Below, piece after piece: positions 9,317 through 17,780 of a stretch of 64,000 nt of DNA (its first letter is position 1; the number at the start of each line of letters is the position of its first letter). The translations under genes were made by a program, and so were the position numbers. Origin of the DNA: a virus; the IMG/VR virus record IMGVR_UViG_3300033992_001502, positions 206,963 through 270,962 of that record; one strand, 5' to 3'. Under the pieces are notes generated by a model. That model searched no databases and was not told the DNA's origin. It was given only the letters and a program-made list of their open reading frames with translations.

Positions 9317-10321
9317 ATGACCTTTGTTAAAACATTTGAAAGCTTTAGAGCAACTTCGTTAACTGAAGCAGTCGATAAAGCAAACATAACTAAGATTTCA
9401 CCAGAAGCCGGCGAACTTGCTAGATGGAAAGTTGTACTAAAGAGTGGATCTGCTGATTCAATCAGCAATGCAACACCAATTCAGTCGATTATCGACAGTT
9501 TAGTAATGAACGGCGATTTTAAAAATTGGTGGACTACTACTAAATTTGAAGGAACTCCTGCGAGCATGACCCTTGGTATTGTGTACAGTGGAGTTATGAA
9601 CAAGACGAATTTAGTTGGAAAAGAGGTAGCTAAAGCTGAAATTGCCTTTGTTACGTATAGAAGACAACACACAGGCGAATCTGCTGGAGTTGACAAACCT
9701 GCAGCCGACGTATTCTATGATGTAACTAAAGCTGAACCAATCGCAACCGCGACCGTTTCAGGTTCAAAGATTCCGTTAGCTGTATGGCATCAAGAAAAAT
9801 TAATTGATATTAAGTTGGCGCAGCCAGTACCAGCAAGGGATAAATCGGGCAAGCTTATTGAAATCGATAAAGTTTATCCGTCTTACATGAAAAGCGAAGG
9901 CCAATCAGCTACTGATAAACCTACGACTACTGATACAACGACAGTTTCACCTACTACTTCTACACAAACGGTCGACTCGCCACAAGGCTCTCAATCGAAC
10001 TCAACTACCTTCGTTGATCTTAAGAAAGCCCCAGGATTTAATCAAAAGGTTCAAGATCTACAGAAGAAGATCAAGACACTAGGCGGAGACGCAGCAACGG
10101 CTCTTGGTAAATTCGGAGCAGACGGTAAATATGGAAGCGGTACAGCTAATGCAATTGGAAAACTTGTAAATAACGGTACTCCAGTTGACTCAATTAATGC
10201 AGAGATTTCTGCTAAATTAGATGCAGCCTTTGTGAACTTAACTCAAGCTCAAATCGATGCAGCTAATAAGAAAGTAGAAAAGCCAGTCGACCGTAAAGTT
10301 CAAAGGCCTAGTCCATTTTAA
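9317..10321 (+). CDS. CTS-bearing protein with peptidoglycan-binding-like C-terminus
   Basis: 334 residues. The N-terminus reads MTFVKTFESFRATSLTEAVD, a capsid-targeting-like peptide with a predicted cut in LTE|A at about residue 17. A polar domain follows, then a Thr/Ser-rich linker at about 200-230 (repeated T-T-D/S). The C-terminal segment (VQDLQKKIKTLGGD through FGADGKYGSGTANAI, about 245-285) resembles the PG_binding_1 fold. Late box upstream. Likely role: packaged or virion-associated protein that contacts cell wall; both parts are inferred from motifs. Confidence 0.65.
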   Translation: MTFVKTFESFRATSLTEAVDKANITKISPEAGELARWKVVLKSGSADSISNATPIQSIIDSLVMNGDFKNWWTTTKFEGTPASMTLGIVYSGVMNKTNLVGKEVAKAEIAFVTYRRQHTGESAGVDKPAADVFYDVTKAEPIATATVSGSKIPLAVWHQEKLIDIKLAQPVPARDKSGKLIEIDKVYPSYMKSEGQSATDKPTTTDTTTVSPTTSTQTVDSPQGSQSNSTTFVDLKKAPGFNQKVQDLQKKIKTLGGDAATALGKFGADGKYGSGTANAIGKLVNNGTPVDSINAEISAKLDAAFVNLTQAQIDAANKKVEKPVDRKVQRPSPF

Positions 10322-10327
10322 TAAAAA

Positions 10328-10335
10328 ATAAATAT
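10328..10335 (+). promoter_or_regulatory. Late-promoter box
   Basis: ATAAATAT lies 10 bases before the ATG at 10346. It is a one-base variant of the late box and closer to the start than usual. Confidence 0.4.
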
Positions 10336-10345
10336 ACTACAACAA

Positions 10346-11344
10346 ATGAATATTTCAAATTACGCGCTTATTTTAGAGAAAAAGTCTCATGGCTACTTAC
10401 TGGTCAATGAGGCCGCTGATATGCAAACAGCTGACGGTTTAACTAAACTATTATCTGGTCAAAATGGAGGACCTTATGCAAACCAATGGAACCAATTCAT
10501 GGATGAAGTTGAATCAAAGAAGGCAGCTGGTAACTATACGTTCATGGTTAAACACGATAACGGAAAAGACATGATTAACGTCGCTTATCAAATCGGAACA
10601 GACTTAAAGCCAGTAAAAGGAAGTCTTAAGCTAGCAGCGGCAACCTCGTCGTCTCCAGTTTCCGGCTCATCTATTGACATTAATAAGATTGCCGAATATG
10701 ACCCAAAGGGTAAAATGTATGAATTTATTGCTGCATTAATCACAATATCGATTCAAAAATTCGGAAAGGCATGGACTCCTGATCATATTAAATGGGTTAC
10801 TGCTCAAACCAATAAGGTTAAAGCATTAGGCGGCTCCTTCGCAGGAATCGAAAAAGCAGCAAATGCCAGCTTTTTACTAGGTGACGGTAATATCGCAGAC
10901 AATTGGATTAAGCTGACCGGTGGAGATTTACCTACACAAGTAACCACAATTACCTCAAAATACAAGAAAGCCGGCTCAGTTGAGTCAGATGCTGATATTA
11001 AGATGATCATGGACGCAGTTGATCTTAAGCTAAATGAGACAGTTACATCATTTGCTGATAGTGCAGCTATGCACGGTTTGTACATGCTAATTTCACCAAA
11101 ATTCTCCGCTGATCAACTTGCCAAGATGTGGACAGCGTCCGGTAAATCTGGCGGTTTTTTAACAGGTATTGCTGGGGAAATCGACGAGATTATGGGTACT
11201 ACCCAAAAATGGCCTGAAAAATTTGCGGCCTGGACAGTTGGAATAAGAGGTCTCACGCTTTGGTCCGGTTTTTACACAGCATACAGATTCGATACGGTCA
11301 CGTATACTGAGAGTATCGCAGCAATAAAGGCAGCTTTAGTATAA
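10346..11344 (+). CDS. CTS-like hypothetical protein
   Basis: 332 residues. The N-terminus (ISNYALILEKKSHGYLLVNEAADM) ends in LLVNE|A near residue 22, a possible prohead-protease site, though the spacing is longer than in the best examples. The rest is mixed alpha/beta with no cysteine clusters or known active site. A polar linker (AATSSSPVSGSS) near residue 100 separates two halves. It sits between two other CTS-type genes in the same direction, which supports shared late expression and packaging. Function unknown. Confidence 0.6.
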   Translation: MNISNYALILEKKSHGYLLVNEAADMQTADGLTKLLSGQNGGPYANQWNQFMDEVESKKAAGNYTFMVKHDNGKDMINVAYQIGTDLKPVKGSLKLAAATSSSPVSGSSIDINKIAEYDPKGKMYEFIAALITISIQKFGKAWTPDHIKWVTAQTNKVKALGGSFAGIEKAANASFLLGDGNIADNWIKLTGGDLPTQVTTITSKYKKAGSVESDADIKMIMDAVDLKLNETVTSFADSAAMHGLYMLISPKFSADQLAKMWTASGKSGGFLTGIAGEIDEIMGTTQKWPEKFAAWTVGIRGLTLWSGFYTAYRFDTVTYTESIAAIKAALV

Positions 11345-11351
11345 TAACTAA

Positions 11352-11822
11352 ATGAAGATTAAAGCATTCTCTGAATTCTTAGCTGAGTCATCAGCTGGCC
11401 ACGATACGGCCGGTGTAGCAATATTATACAATCAAAAAATTTTACTAGTTCATCCAACTAATGGAAGTTGGGTTAGACCAATCATGGGAATTCCAAAGGG
11501 CAAGGTCGAAGCTGGCGAAGACCTAATGAATGCTGCTCTACGAGAACTTAGCGAAGAGACAGGAATCTATCTTTCTCCAGATAAATTAGAATTGCCCGTG
11601 CAGACAGTTGAAGTTTACGATAAAGACGGCAAGTACAAGAATGCACTACACTATTTCGTTTTCCGAATTGAGGATCTATCTGAGATTGAGCTGGAGTCAT
11701 TAACTATTCCAAAGAGCCAACTTCAGGCAGAAGAGATTGACTGGGCCGGATTCATCGATATCAAAGAGGCTTACTCAAAAGTTTCGCGAGCCCAACTTAT
11801 AATTTTAGACAGACTTTCCTAA
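11352..11822 (+). CDS. Nudix hydrolase with N-terminal capsid-targeting-like peptide
   Basis: 156 residues. The Nudix box is perfect: G50, five residues, E56, seven residues, R64-E65-L66, E68-E69, G71-I72. Nudix enzymes hydrolyse nucleoside diphosphates linked to another group (dNTPs, NAD, ADP-ribose, capped RNA). Ahead of the domain is MKIKAFSEFLAESSAG, matching the CTS pattern with a predicted cut at LAE|S (residue 12). This peptide is not part of the Nudix fold. The gene follows two CTS genes by 8 bases. A packaged Nudix enzyme could act on host nucleotides right after DNA entry; substrate unknown. Confidence 0.85.
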   Translation: MKIKAFSEFLAESSAGHDTAGVAILYNQKILLVHPTNGSWVRPIMGIPKGKVEAGEDLMNAALRELSEETGIYLSPDKLELPVQTVEVYDKDGKYKNALHYFVFRIEDLSEIELESLTIPKSQLQAEEIDWAGFIDIKEAYSKVSRAQLIILDRLS

Positions 11823-11875
11823 AACTAGTTCAAGTTTCCTAGTAGAATAATAATCTAAACAATATCTTTATTCAA

Positions 11876-12442
11876 ATGGAAAACTCACAAGAACTAGCAA
11901 CCGACTTATTAGTTGAAGAAACTGTAATGGTCGAAGAAACTTCTCCAGAAATGGAACCAACACAAGAAGGCGGCGAAGAGCCTGTACAAGAAATGTCAGA
12001 ACTTGACATGCTTATCAATCGTCGTACTGGATACTTCCCAGTTAAATTAGAATTAGCTGATCTTAAATGGATCAAAAATGCATGCAATGGAGGTAAATTT
12101 ACTTTCACTGGCCCTAATGAAGCATTCATGGTAATGAATTGTTTCTTGGGATTCTCTTCTGCAATTGCGCGATTGGAGCAGGAACAGGACGAAAACACTG
12201 AATCGAGTGGAGCAGTTCAAATTCAGGCATCTGCCCTAGAAGCTGCAGCAATTCTACTTAACAAGTTCGAAGGATCTAGCCTTGAATCAGCACAACGTGT
12301 ATTTCGTATCGCAGTAGCTCTTAACACTTCAGTAATGGAAATGAAAGAGCTTGATCGTATTATCCAAACTATCAAAGTTGGAATGGCGAAACAAGACGAA
12401 CTTGATAACTTGGCTAACGAAGAGGTTGTAAACCCTAGCTAA
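11876..12442 (+). CDS. Acidic hypothetical protein
   Basis: 188 residues. The first 45 are strongly acidic and probably disordered (VEETSPEMEPTQEGGEEP). The remainder is helical and ordered (residues 50-175), with two cysteines but no metal-site pattern. It is followed by a strong terminator and then the ligase gene, so it ends its transcription unit. No family recognised. Confidence 0.7.
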   Translation: MENSQELATDLLVEETVMVEETSPEMEPTQEGGEEPVQEMSELDMLINRRTGYFPVKLELADLKWIKNACNGGKFTFTGPNEAFMVMNCFLGFSSAIARLEQEQDENTESSGAVQIQASALEAAAILLNKFEGSSLESAQRVFRIAVALNTSVMEMKELDRIIQTIKVGMAKQDELDNLANEEVVNPS

Positions 12443-12460
12443 TAATTTATAAATTTTATG

Positions 12461-12487
12461 AAAAAGCCGCGACAGCGGCTTTTTTTG
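12461..12487 (+). terminator. Rho-independent terminator
   Basis: Stem GCCGC-GACA-GCGGC followed by seven T residues, with A-run upstream. It closes the operon ending at 12442. Its presence inside a longer open frame rules out a ligase start before it. Confidence 0.9.
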
Positions 12488-12489
12488 TT

Positions 12490-12500
12490 TAGTATAATAA
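12490..12500 (+). promoter_or_regulatory. AGTATAATA middle-type promoter
   Basis: TAGTATAATAA lies directly after the T-run of the terminator and 5 bases before the ligase ATG at 12506. The same box recurs before many metabolic and repair genes in this window. Confidence 0.55.
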
Positions 12501-12505
12501 TCAAT

Positions 12506-13795
12506 ATGAAAACATCAGATTTTAAACAGGTTGCCGAGTTCATTGAAGAAATGAAGGCTACTTCTTCAACCAACGATAAAAAGGAGATACTTAAAAAGTA
12601 TGATACCTCGACCTTGCGTAAGTTATTTGAATACGTATACTCTCCGTTTAAGCAGTACTACGTTACCTCAGATAACTTGAAAAAGCGTCAAGATCTTACT
12701 GTCGATAGTTACGATAACTTGTTTCAATTACTTGACGATCTGAATGAACGTCGTGTCACTGGCCATAATGCTATACAGGTAGTTAATGGTTTTATTGCCA
12801 AGAATCAGGAGTTCGCAGATGTGATCTATGATGTGATAGATCGTAACTTAAAGACTAGAGCTACGGCTACTTTAATTAACTCAGTAATGCCCGGAACGGT
12901 TCCTACTTTTGATGTCGCTCTCGCTGAGAAGTTTGACGGAAATGAAAAGAAGGTAAATTTCGAATCTGGAGAATGGTGGGCAAGTCGTAAGCTTGATGGA
13001 GTTCGGTGTATTACAATAATTGACGAACACGGAGAACCTAAATTTTATTCACGAGCGGGCAATGAATTCTTAACTCTTTCAGTTTTAGCAGAGGACATTA
13101 AGAAACTTGGTCTCAGAAACAAAGTATTGGACGGAGAAGTTTGCGTTATGAAAGAAGGTGGACTTGAAGATTTCCAAGGAATTATCAAGGAGATCGGCAG
13201 AAAGAACCATACGATTCAGACTCCAAAGTATTACGTATTTGACTTCTTAGAAATGGCTGAATTTAATAATCAAGCAGGGGAAGTTTCTCTTTCAGCTCGA
13301 TTAATTATCTTAAATGCAATCGTAACTGACTTAACCTATGCAGAACCACTTCCACAATTTCAAATAAAATCGGTTGACGAATTTGAAAAGATTGTAGCTG
13401 ATGCAACTGAAATGGGTTACGAAGGAGTAATGATGCGTAAGGATATTGGTTACGAAGGCAAACGCTCAAAGAATCTGCTTAAAGTTAAAAAGATGCACGA
13501 TGCAGAATACGTCGTAATTGATCTTGAATCTGACGTAAATCGTATCATTGACATGGGAAAAGAGGTTGAGGAGGTCATGTTGAAAGCAGTAATCGTAGAG
13601 CATAAAGGCAATACAGTTAGAGTGGGTTCAGGTTTTAATATTGAACAGCGAAGATACTATCACAAAAACCCAAATGAAATTTTAGGTAAAACAATTACCG
13701 TTCAATTCTTTGAAGAAACTACTGATCAACACGGAGCTCATTCCCTAAGATTTCCAGTATTCAAAGCAATCCACGGTCAAAAGAGAGAATTTTAA
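12506..13795 (+). CDS. ATP-dependent DNA ligase
   Basis: 429 residues from ATG 12506. The nucleotidyl-transfer motif I is RKLDGVR with K162 as the adenylated lysine. Downstream are DGEVCVMKEGGLEDFQ (motif III region), YEGVMMRKDIGYEGKRSKNLLKVKK (motifs IV-V), and a C-terminal OB-fold ending with RFPVFKAIHG. The first 140 residues are a helical DNA-binding domain. It seals nicks in duplex DNA during replication and repair. It heads an operon with guanylate kinase, an SSB-like protein and an exonuclease. Confidence 0.9.
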   Translation: MKTSDFKQVAEFIEEMKATSSTNDKKEILKKYDTSTLRKLFEYVYSPFKQYYVTSDNLKKRQDLTVDSYDNLFQLLDDLNERRVTGHNAIQVVNGFIAKNQEFADVIYDVIDRNLKTRATATLINSVMPGTVPTFDVALAEKFDGNEKKVNFESGEWWASRKLDGVRCITIIDEHGEPKFYSRAGNEFLTLSVLAEDIKKLGLRNKVLDGEVCVMKEGGLEDFQGIIKEIGRKNHTIQTPKYYVFDFLEMAEFNNQAGEVSLSARLIILNAIVTDLTYAEPLPQFQIKSVDEFEKIVADATEMGYEGVMMRKDIGYEGKRSKNLLKVKKMHDAEYVVIDLESDVNRIIDMGKEVEEVMLKAVIVEHKGNTVRVGSGFNIEQRRYYHKNPNEILGKTITVQFFEETTDQHGAHSLRFPVFKAIHGQKREF

Positions 13796-13802
13796 TTTAT
13801 AT

Positions 13803-14282
13803 ATGAGCAAACGAATAATTGTAGTCGGCAGAGCCGCAAGCGGAAAAGATTTTCTTCGTAAAAAATTCGAAGATAGAGGTTTTAGGTACGCAGTAAGTTA
13901 CACAACACGCCCTCCACGCGAAGGGGAAGTTGAAGGAAGAGATTACTTCTTCTTAAGTCCAGAACAGGCAGCTGATCTAATTAAAAATGACGAGTTCTAT
14001 GAATACGTTGAGTTTAATGGCTGGATTTACGGAACTACTCGTGACCAATTCGATGAGGATGACGTATTCATCATGACACCTAGTGGCTTAGCTCACCTGT
14101 CTGATGATGCGCGTAAAGAGTCATTGGTAATATTCTTTGATATTGCTGAGGATGTTAGGCGTCAACGTATGATGGACCGAGACATGCCCGGTGATTCAGT
14201 AGACAGACGATTAGAGGCCGATCGTAAAGATTTTGAAGGCTTCACAAATTATGATATAAAAATAACTAACCACGATTTCTAA
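13803..14282 (+). CDS. gmk: Guanylate kinase-like nucleotide kinase
   Basis: 159 residues, slightly shorter than bacterial Gmk. P-loop GRAASGKD at residues 8-15, and the signature SYTTRPPREGEVEGRDYFF at about 32-50, which binds GMP. It converts (d)GMP to (d)GDP for phage DNA synthesis. The C-terminal lid helix is present (EDVRRQRMMDRD). It follows the ligase by 7 bases and precedes the SSB-like gene by one base, so it is clearly in an operon. Specificity for GMP is inferred from the signature. Confidence 0.85.
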   Translation: MSKRIIVVGRAASGKDFLRKKFEDRGFRYAVSYTTRPPREGEVEGRDYFFLSPEQAADLIKNDEFYEYVEFNGWIYGTTRDQFDEDDVFIMTPSGLAHLSDDARKESLVIFFDIAEDVRRQRMMDRDMPGDSVDRRLEADRKDFEGFTNYDIKITNHDF

Positions 14283-14283
14283 T

Positions 14284-14712
14284 ATGGCATTTGAACTAAA
14301 CGGAATAATCATTGAGATTTTCCCAGCACAGACTTTCAATAAAGGCTTTCGTAAGAGAGAATTTGTAATTGAATCGGGAGATAAGTACCCGCAAAAAATT
14401 GTATTTGGACTTGTACAGGACAAATGTGACATGATTGATTCTTATGGAATCGGAGATACTGTCTCAGTTGCGTTTGATGTAAAAGGCCGAGACTGGACAG
14501 ACAAGTCAGGTCAGACAAAATACTTTAATAGCCTTGAGGCTTACCGAATCAACGGACAGCAGAGAGCTAACGTAAGTAAACCTGCTTCTGATTTTAATGA
14601 TGAGGACGATGACGAAATCTTCCGTAGCCTTGGAATTGAGACCTCTGCACCAAAAAAATCAACATCGACTCAGTCTACTTTGACTGATGACGATTTACCA
14701 TTCGACTTTTAA
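14284..14712 (+). CDS. DUF3127-like single-stranded DNA-binding protein
   Basis: 142 residues. The N-terminal 95 residues have an OB-fold pattern like the DUF3127 proteins of Bacteroidota (KREFVIESGDKYPQKIVF, then FDVKGRDWTDKSGQTKYFNSLEAYRI). The C-terminus is acidic and ends TDDDLPFDF, resembling the protein-binding tip of bacterial SSB. It probably coats ssDNA and recruits partners through that tip. Position between nucleotide kinase and exonuclease supports a replication role. Confidence 0.8.
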   Translation: MAFELNGIIIEIFPAQTFNKGFRKREFVIESGDKYPQKIVFGLVQDKCDMIDSYGIGDTVSVAFDVKGRDWTDKSGQTKYFNSLEAYRINGQQRANVSKPASDFNDEDDDEIFRSLGIETSAPKKSTSTQSTLTDDDLPFDF

Positions 14713-14714
14713 TT

Positions 14715-15341
14715 ATGAAATACGTATCGATTGATATTGAAACGACGGGTCTTGATCCAGAGACCTGTCAAATTTTACAGATTGGAGCTGTCATTGAGGA
14801 CACCCTAAATCCAGCCTCATTGGAAGAACTACCTAAATTTCAGTGTATTGTGGAACACACTACGTATGTAGGAAGTCCATTTGCCCTATCTCTAAACTCT
14901 TGGATTCTAAAAATTCTTGGCGGTTTAGAGAATCTAACAAAGGACGAACGTCTCGCATACCGAAAGTATCATAACATTTTACCGGTTGGACTAGTAGCCC
15001 ACTCATTTCAAATGTGGCTAGCTTCAAATGGTATCCCAGCTGAGGCGACTGGTTGCGTAAAAATTAATGCAGCAGGTAAGAACTTTGCAAGTTTTGACAA
15101 AGTATTTCTGCAGAAACTTCCAAACTGGAGTTCAAACGTGCAGATTAGACAGAGAATCTTGGATCCAGCCATTCTGTTAATGAATTGGAAAACTGACGAG
15201 AGCTTACCTAATTTACAGACGTGCATGGATCGATGCCAATTATCTGGAGAAGTAACCCATGATGCTCTGCAAGATGCATTAGATGTAGTTAGAGTCATCC
15301 GAACTGTAACTAGTAATTATAACTTTGTTAATATTAATTAG
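14715..15341 (+). CDS. DEDDh 3'-5' exonuclease
   Basis: 208 residues. Exo I motif is SIDIETTGL at residues 4-12 (catalytic Asp and Glu), and the Exo III motif is HDALQDALDV near residue 186, giving the DEDDh set typical of DnaQ-like proofreading exonucleases. It starts 3 bases after the SSB-like gene. The middle region is longer than in minimal DnaQ domains. It may proofread for the phage polymerase or trim DNA ends in repair. Confidence 0.8.
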   Translation: MKYVSIDIETTGLDPETCQILQIGAVIEDTLNPASLEELPKFQCIVEHTTYVGSPFALSLNSWILKILGGLENLTKDERLAYRKYHNILPVGLVAHSFQMWLASNGIPAEATGCVKINAAGKNFASFDKVFLQKLPNWSSNVQIRQRILDPAILLMNWKTDESLPNLQTCMDRCQLSGEVTHDALQDALDVVRVIRTVTSNYNFVNIN

Positions 15342-15377
15342 GCTGAAATAGATAACATTATAAAAATATTACGTGTT

Positions 15378-15968
15378 ATGATTAAGACCTTTAAAACTTT
15401 TACAAATGAAGCACTTAGTCCAGCTATTTTAACTAGTTCAATTAATGAGTGTACAGCTAATCAACTTAAGAGTATTTCTGAATTTAAAAGTACTTATAAA
15501 ACTGAGTTAGATAAAGCAAATAAGATTGTTAACGTATACCAGGTAATTGATAAATTTAGTACCTGGCTAGTTGGTAAAACTCCAGCAATGGTCCAAGCTG
15601 CTCTATTAAATTCGCCAGGAACTGCTGATAAACTGGTAATTGAGGCATATACTTTCATTTATATGGAAATACAAAATCAATTAAAGTCAATTGGTACACT
15701 TAAAAAATCAGCACTTAAATTACTGGCTCCATCCGCTGCTGACTTTGATTCGCAAAAAACTGACTCAGACTTAGTGAATCAAATTATACAATTAGTGGAA
15801 TCGTTATTTGATGTAGGCTTTATGATTGGTTACAAATTTGACAGTAAGTCAATTGAGGCAAATAATGCTTCAAACTGGTCAGTTTCTTTTACCAAATCTC
15901 TTAATTCTAGGAAATCTTTAATATTCAAAAATATTAAACTATTAATTCGTAACTTTTTATATAACTAA
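15378..15968 (+). CDS. CTS-bearing hypothetical protein
   Basis: 196 residues. The N-terminus MIKTFKTFTNEALSPAIL matches the capsid-targeting pattern with a predicted cut at TNE|A (residue 11). The body is helical with many Ser, Lys and Asn and no catalytic motif. It lies between the replication genes and a membrane protein, and no clear late box is visible just upstream (the gap has AT-rich ATTATAAAAATATTACG). The C-terminus is basic. Function unknown; packaging is inferred from the N-terminus only. Confidence 0.65.
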   Translation: MIKTFKTFTNEALSPAILTSSINECTANQLKSISEFKSTYKTELDKANKIVNVYQVIDKFSTWLVGKTPAMVQAALLNSPGTADKLVIEAYTFIYMEIQNQLKSIGTLKKSALKLLAPSAADFDSQKTDSDLVNQIIQLVESLFDVGFMIGYKFDSKSIEANNASNWSVSFTKSLNSRKSLIFKNIKLLIRNFLYN

Positions 15969-15974
15969 TTGTCT

Positions 15975-16247
15975 ATGACAAAATTAAAAGAATGTTTATT
16001 ATTATTTGCAATTCAGCTTGTACTGTATGGAATTTTATGCATAAATTTTAGAGCAGTTGCTGAAACTCAATATCACTTAGCAGCAGTTAGTGATTTTACA
16101 ATAGCTTCACTAAATTTTTTCGTAATCCGAAAAATTGCAAAGAGCGAAGATTCACTACACCAATGGTTTGGTTATGTTACTGGCTCAGTAGCCGGGTCAT
16201 ATTTAGGAATTTGGTTATCGGTTCAACTAGCCAATACAATTTTGTAG
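15975..16247 (+). CDS. Small multi-pass membrane protein
   Basis: 90 residues from ATG 15975 (a TTG start six bases earlier is possible). At least two transmembrane helices are clear, residues about 6-24 (CLLLFAIQLVLYGILCINF) and about 65-85 (WFGYVTGSVAGSYLGIWLSV), with a probable third near 38-50. The C-terminus is followed within 10 bases by a middle-type promoter for the next gene. No family recognised. Confidence 0.7.
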   Translation: MTKLKECLLLFAIQLVLYGILCINFRAVAETQYHLAAVSDFTIASLNFFVIRKIAKSEDSLHQWFGYVTGSVAGSYLGIWLSVQLANTIL

Positions 16248-16255
16248 TATAATAA
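16245..16255 (+). promoter_or_regulatory. AGTATAATA middle-type promoter
   Basis: TAGTATAATAA overlaps the stop of the membrane-protein gene and lies 5 bases before the UvdE ATG at 16260. Confidence 0.55.
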
Positions 16256-16259
16256 CTAC

Positions 16260-17234
16260 ATGAAAGATACTAACGTCCGTTTGGGTTACTGTTGCATTAA
16301 CTTGTCTCTAGCCGACCAAAAAATTACAGCCAATCGAGGTATGATCCGTAAAACCTTTCAAGAAAAGGGCGTTTCATATTGTGCTGAGCTTGCGCATCAA
16401 AATATAAAAGATGTTCTAAAAATTCTACAATGGAATTTAGCTAATGGCATTTACGTATATCGAATGTCAAGCGATATTTTTCCATGGATGTCAGAGTACG
16501 AAATTACTCAGCTTCCAAACTTTATGGAAATCTTGCCAGACATGCAGGCAATCGGCAAGTTTGTAATTGCAAACGGCATGCGAATCTCAATGCATCCAGG
16601 CCAGTTCGATGTTCTGCCATCTCCCAATCCAGCGGTTGTCACAAAAACAGTCAAGGATCTGGACCAGCATGCGCAAATTATGACCTTAATGGGCTTGCCA
16701 ATTGACCATAATTATCCAATTAACATTCATGTCGGTGGGACCTATGGCGATAAGGAGTCCGCTGCTCAACGATTCTGTCAGAATTTTCAACGTCTCCACG
16801 AAAATACTAAGGCCAGGCTTGTTGTCGAAAACGACGATAAGGCTACACAGTACTCGGTACTCGATCTTTTTCAATTAGTCTATACGAATATTGGCACGCC
16901 AATTACATTTGATTTCCATCATCACCGTTTTAACACCAGCGATCTTACTGAGGAAGCTGCACTCGCCCTAGCTGCCACTACCTGGGGACGCGTGACTCCG
17001 CTCACTCATTACTCTAGTAGTAAAAAAACATTTGAAGATCCGTCAGTTATTGCCAGATCCCATGCTGATTACGTTTACGAACAGATAAATACTTATAATC
17101 GCAGTTTCGATATTGAGATAGAGGCCAAGGCAAAAGACCTAGCCGTACTTAAGTATCGTGACTCTTCTGTGAGTCTTCTTGAAAACTACTTGGAGTTCGA
17201 TGATAAAAGATACTTTGAAAAAATAGCAGACTAA
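16260..17234 (+). CDS. uvdE: UV-damage endonuclease (UvdE family)
   Basis: 324 residues, close to the usual UvdE length. Family motifs are LGYCCINLSL near residue 8, YRMSSDIFPW near 68, ISMHPGQFDVL near 112, NIHVGGTYGDK near 155, LVVENDDK near 190, and TFDFHHHRFN near 222. These supply the His, Glu and Asp ligands of the tri-metal TIM-barrel site. UvdE nicks DNA 5' of cyclobutane dimers, 6-4 products and other lesions. Own middle-type promoter. Together with Nei- and MBD4-like glycosylases it gives this phage a sizeable repair kit. Confidence 0.9.
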   Translation: MKDTNVRLGYCCINLSLADQKITANRGMIRKTFQEKGVSYCAELAHQNIKDVLKILQWNLANGIYVYRMSSDIFPWMSEYEITQLPNFMEILPDMQAIGKFVIANGMRISMHPGQFDVLPSPNPAVVTKTVKDLDQHAQIMTLMGLPIDHNYPINIHVGGTYGDKESAAQRFCQNFQRLHENTKARLVVENDDKATQYSVLDLFQLVYTNIGTPITFDFHHHRFNTSDLTEEAALALAATTWGRVTPLTHYSSSKKTFEDPSVIARSHADYVYEQINTYNRSFDIEIEAKAKDLAVLKYRDSSVSLLENYLEFDDKRYFEKIAD

Positions 17235-17495
17235 ATGACTGATCAAACTACTGAAGACTGCGGATGCGGTTCAACGCCAGCAACTCCAAAACCTACGGTA
17301 CTTAGCCGAATCATCGATAAAGTGTTTGTTAGTGAAGATCTAAAGAATCACCGAATGTCCATTTGCAAACAGTGTCCTCATTTTGGAGAGACCCTATCCC
17401 AATGTGGAATATGCGGCTGTTTTCTTGAAGCAAAGACTCGACTGGTAGGATTTCACTGCGCGCTAGATCAAATAGGCGAGCAACCTAAGTGGTAA
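17235..17495 (+). CDS. Cysteine-rich zinc-ribbon protein
   Basis: 86 residues, starting right at the stop of uvdE (TAA-ATG). It has an N-terminal CGCG and then CKQCPHFGETLSQCGICGCFLEAKTRL in residues 47-73, a C-x2-C ... C-x2-C-x-C zinc site, followed by a conserved-looking W at the end. Small zinc-ribbon proteins of this kind are frequent in phages, with unknown role. It is co-transcribed with uvdE. Confidence 0.75.
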   Translation: MTDQTTEDCGCGSTPATPKPTVLSRIIDKVFVSEDLKNHRMSICKQCPHFGETLSQCGICGCFLEAKTRLVGFHCALDQIGEQPKW

Positions 17496-17503
17496 TAAAT
17501 AAT
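17494..17503 (+). promoter_or_regulatory. Late-promoter box
   Basis: AATAAATAAT overlaps the stop codon of the zinc-ribbon gene. The nearest starts downstream are TTG 17505 and ATG 17602. Confidence 0.45.
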
Positions 17504-17504
17504 C

Positions 17505-17780
17505 TTGAAATTTACTTTTAATTTCCTAGAGTCAATCACTGACTCTTTGAAAAATGATAACCCTATGGACAGTGAGAGTCAAAACTTGGAGACAAACCTT
17601 AATGGCCAACCTGGCAACATGGTGCATGATGATCGCACTGTTCTTCAATCCGTTCGGTTTCGATATCGTACAGTATTGGCTAATGCAGGTAACTGGCAGT
17701 TTATGGAGAGCCAACTTCGTTTTGTACTGCATAGCGGCACTATTCTTTGGCTGCTCTTTCTACTTTCGTTGGCGATATAA
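17505..17780 (+). CDS. Possible overlapping gene, TTG start
   Basis: This 91-codon frame starts at TTG 17505 just after the late box. Its N-terminus (KFTFNFLESITDSL) faintly resembles the capsid-targeting peptide. From about residue 33 its sequence is out of frame with the better membrane protein at 17602 and ends in a hydrophobic run (LWLLFLLSLAI). Only one of the two frames may be real, or both may be translated. Confidence is low because of the non-ATG start and the overlap. Confidence 0.3.
   Translation: MKFTFNFLESITDSLKNDNPMDSESQNLETNLNGQPGNMVHDDRTVLQSVRFRYRTVLANAGNWQFMESQLRFVLHSGTILWLLFLLSLAI

Noticed and set aside
12458-12505. Longer N-terminus for DNA ligase
   Set aside because: The extension runs through an intrinsic terminator and the AGTATAATA promoter, so the ATG at 12506 is the start.
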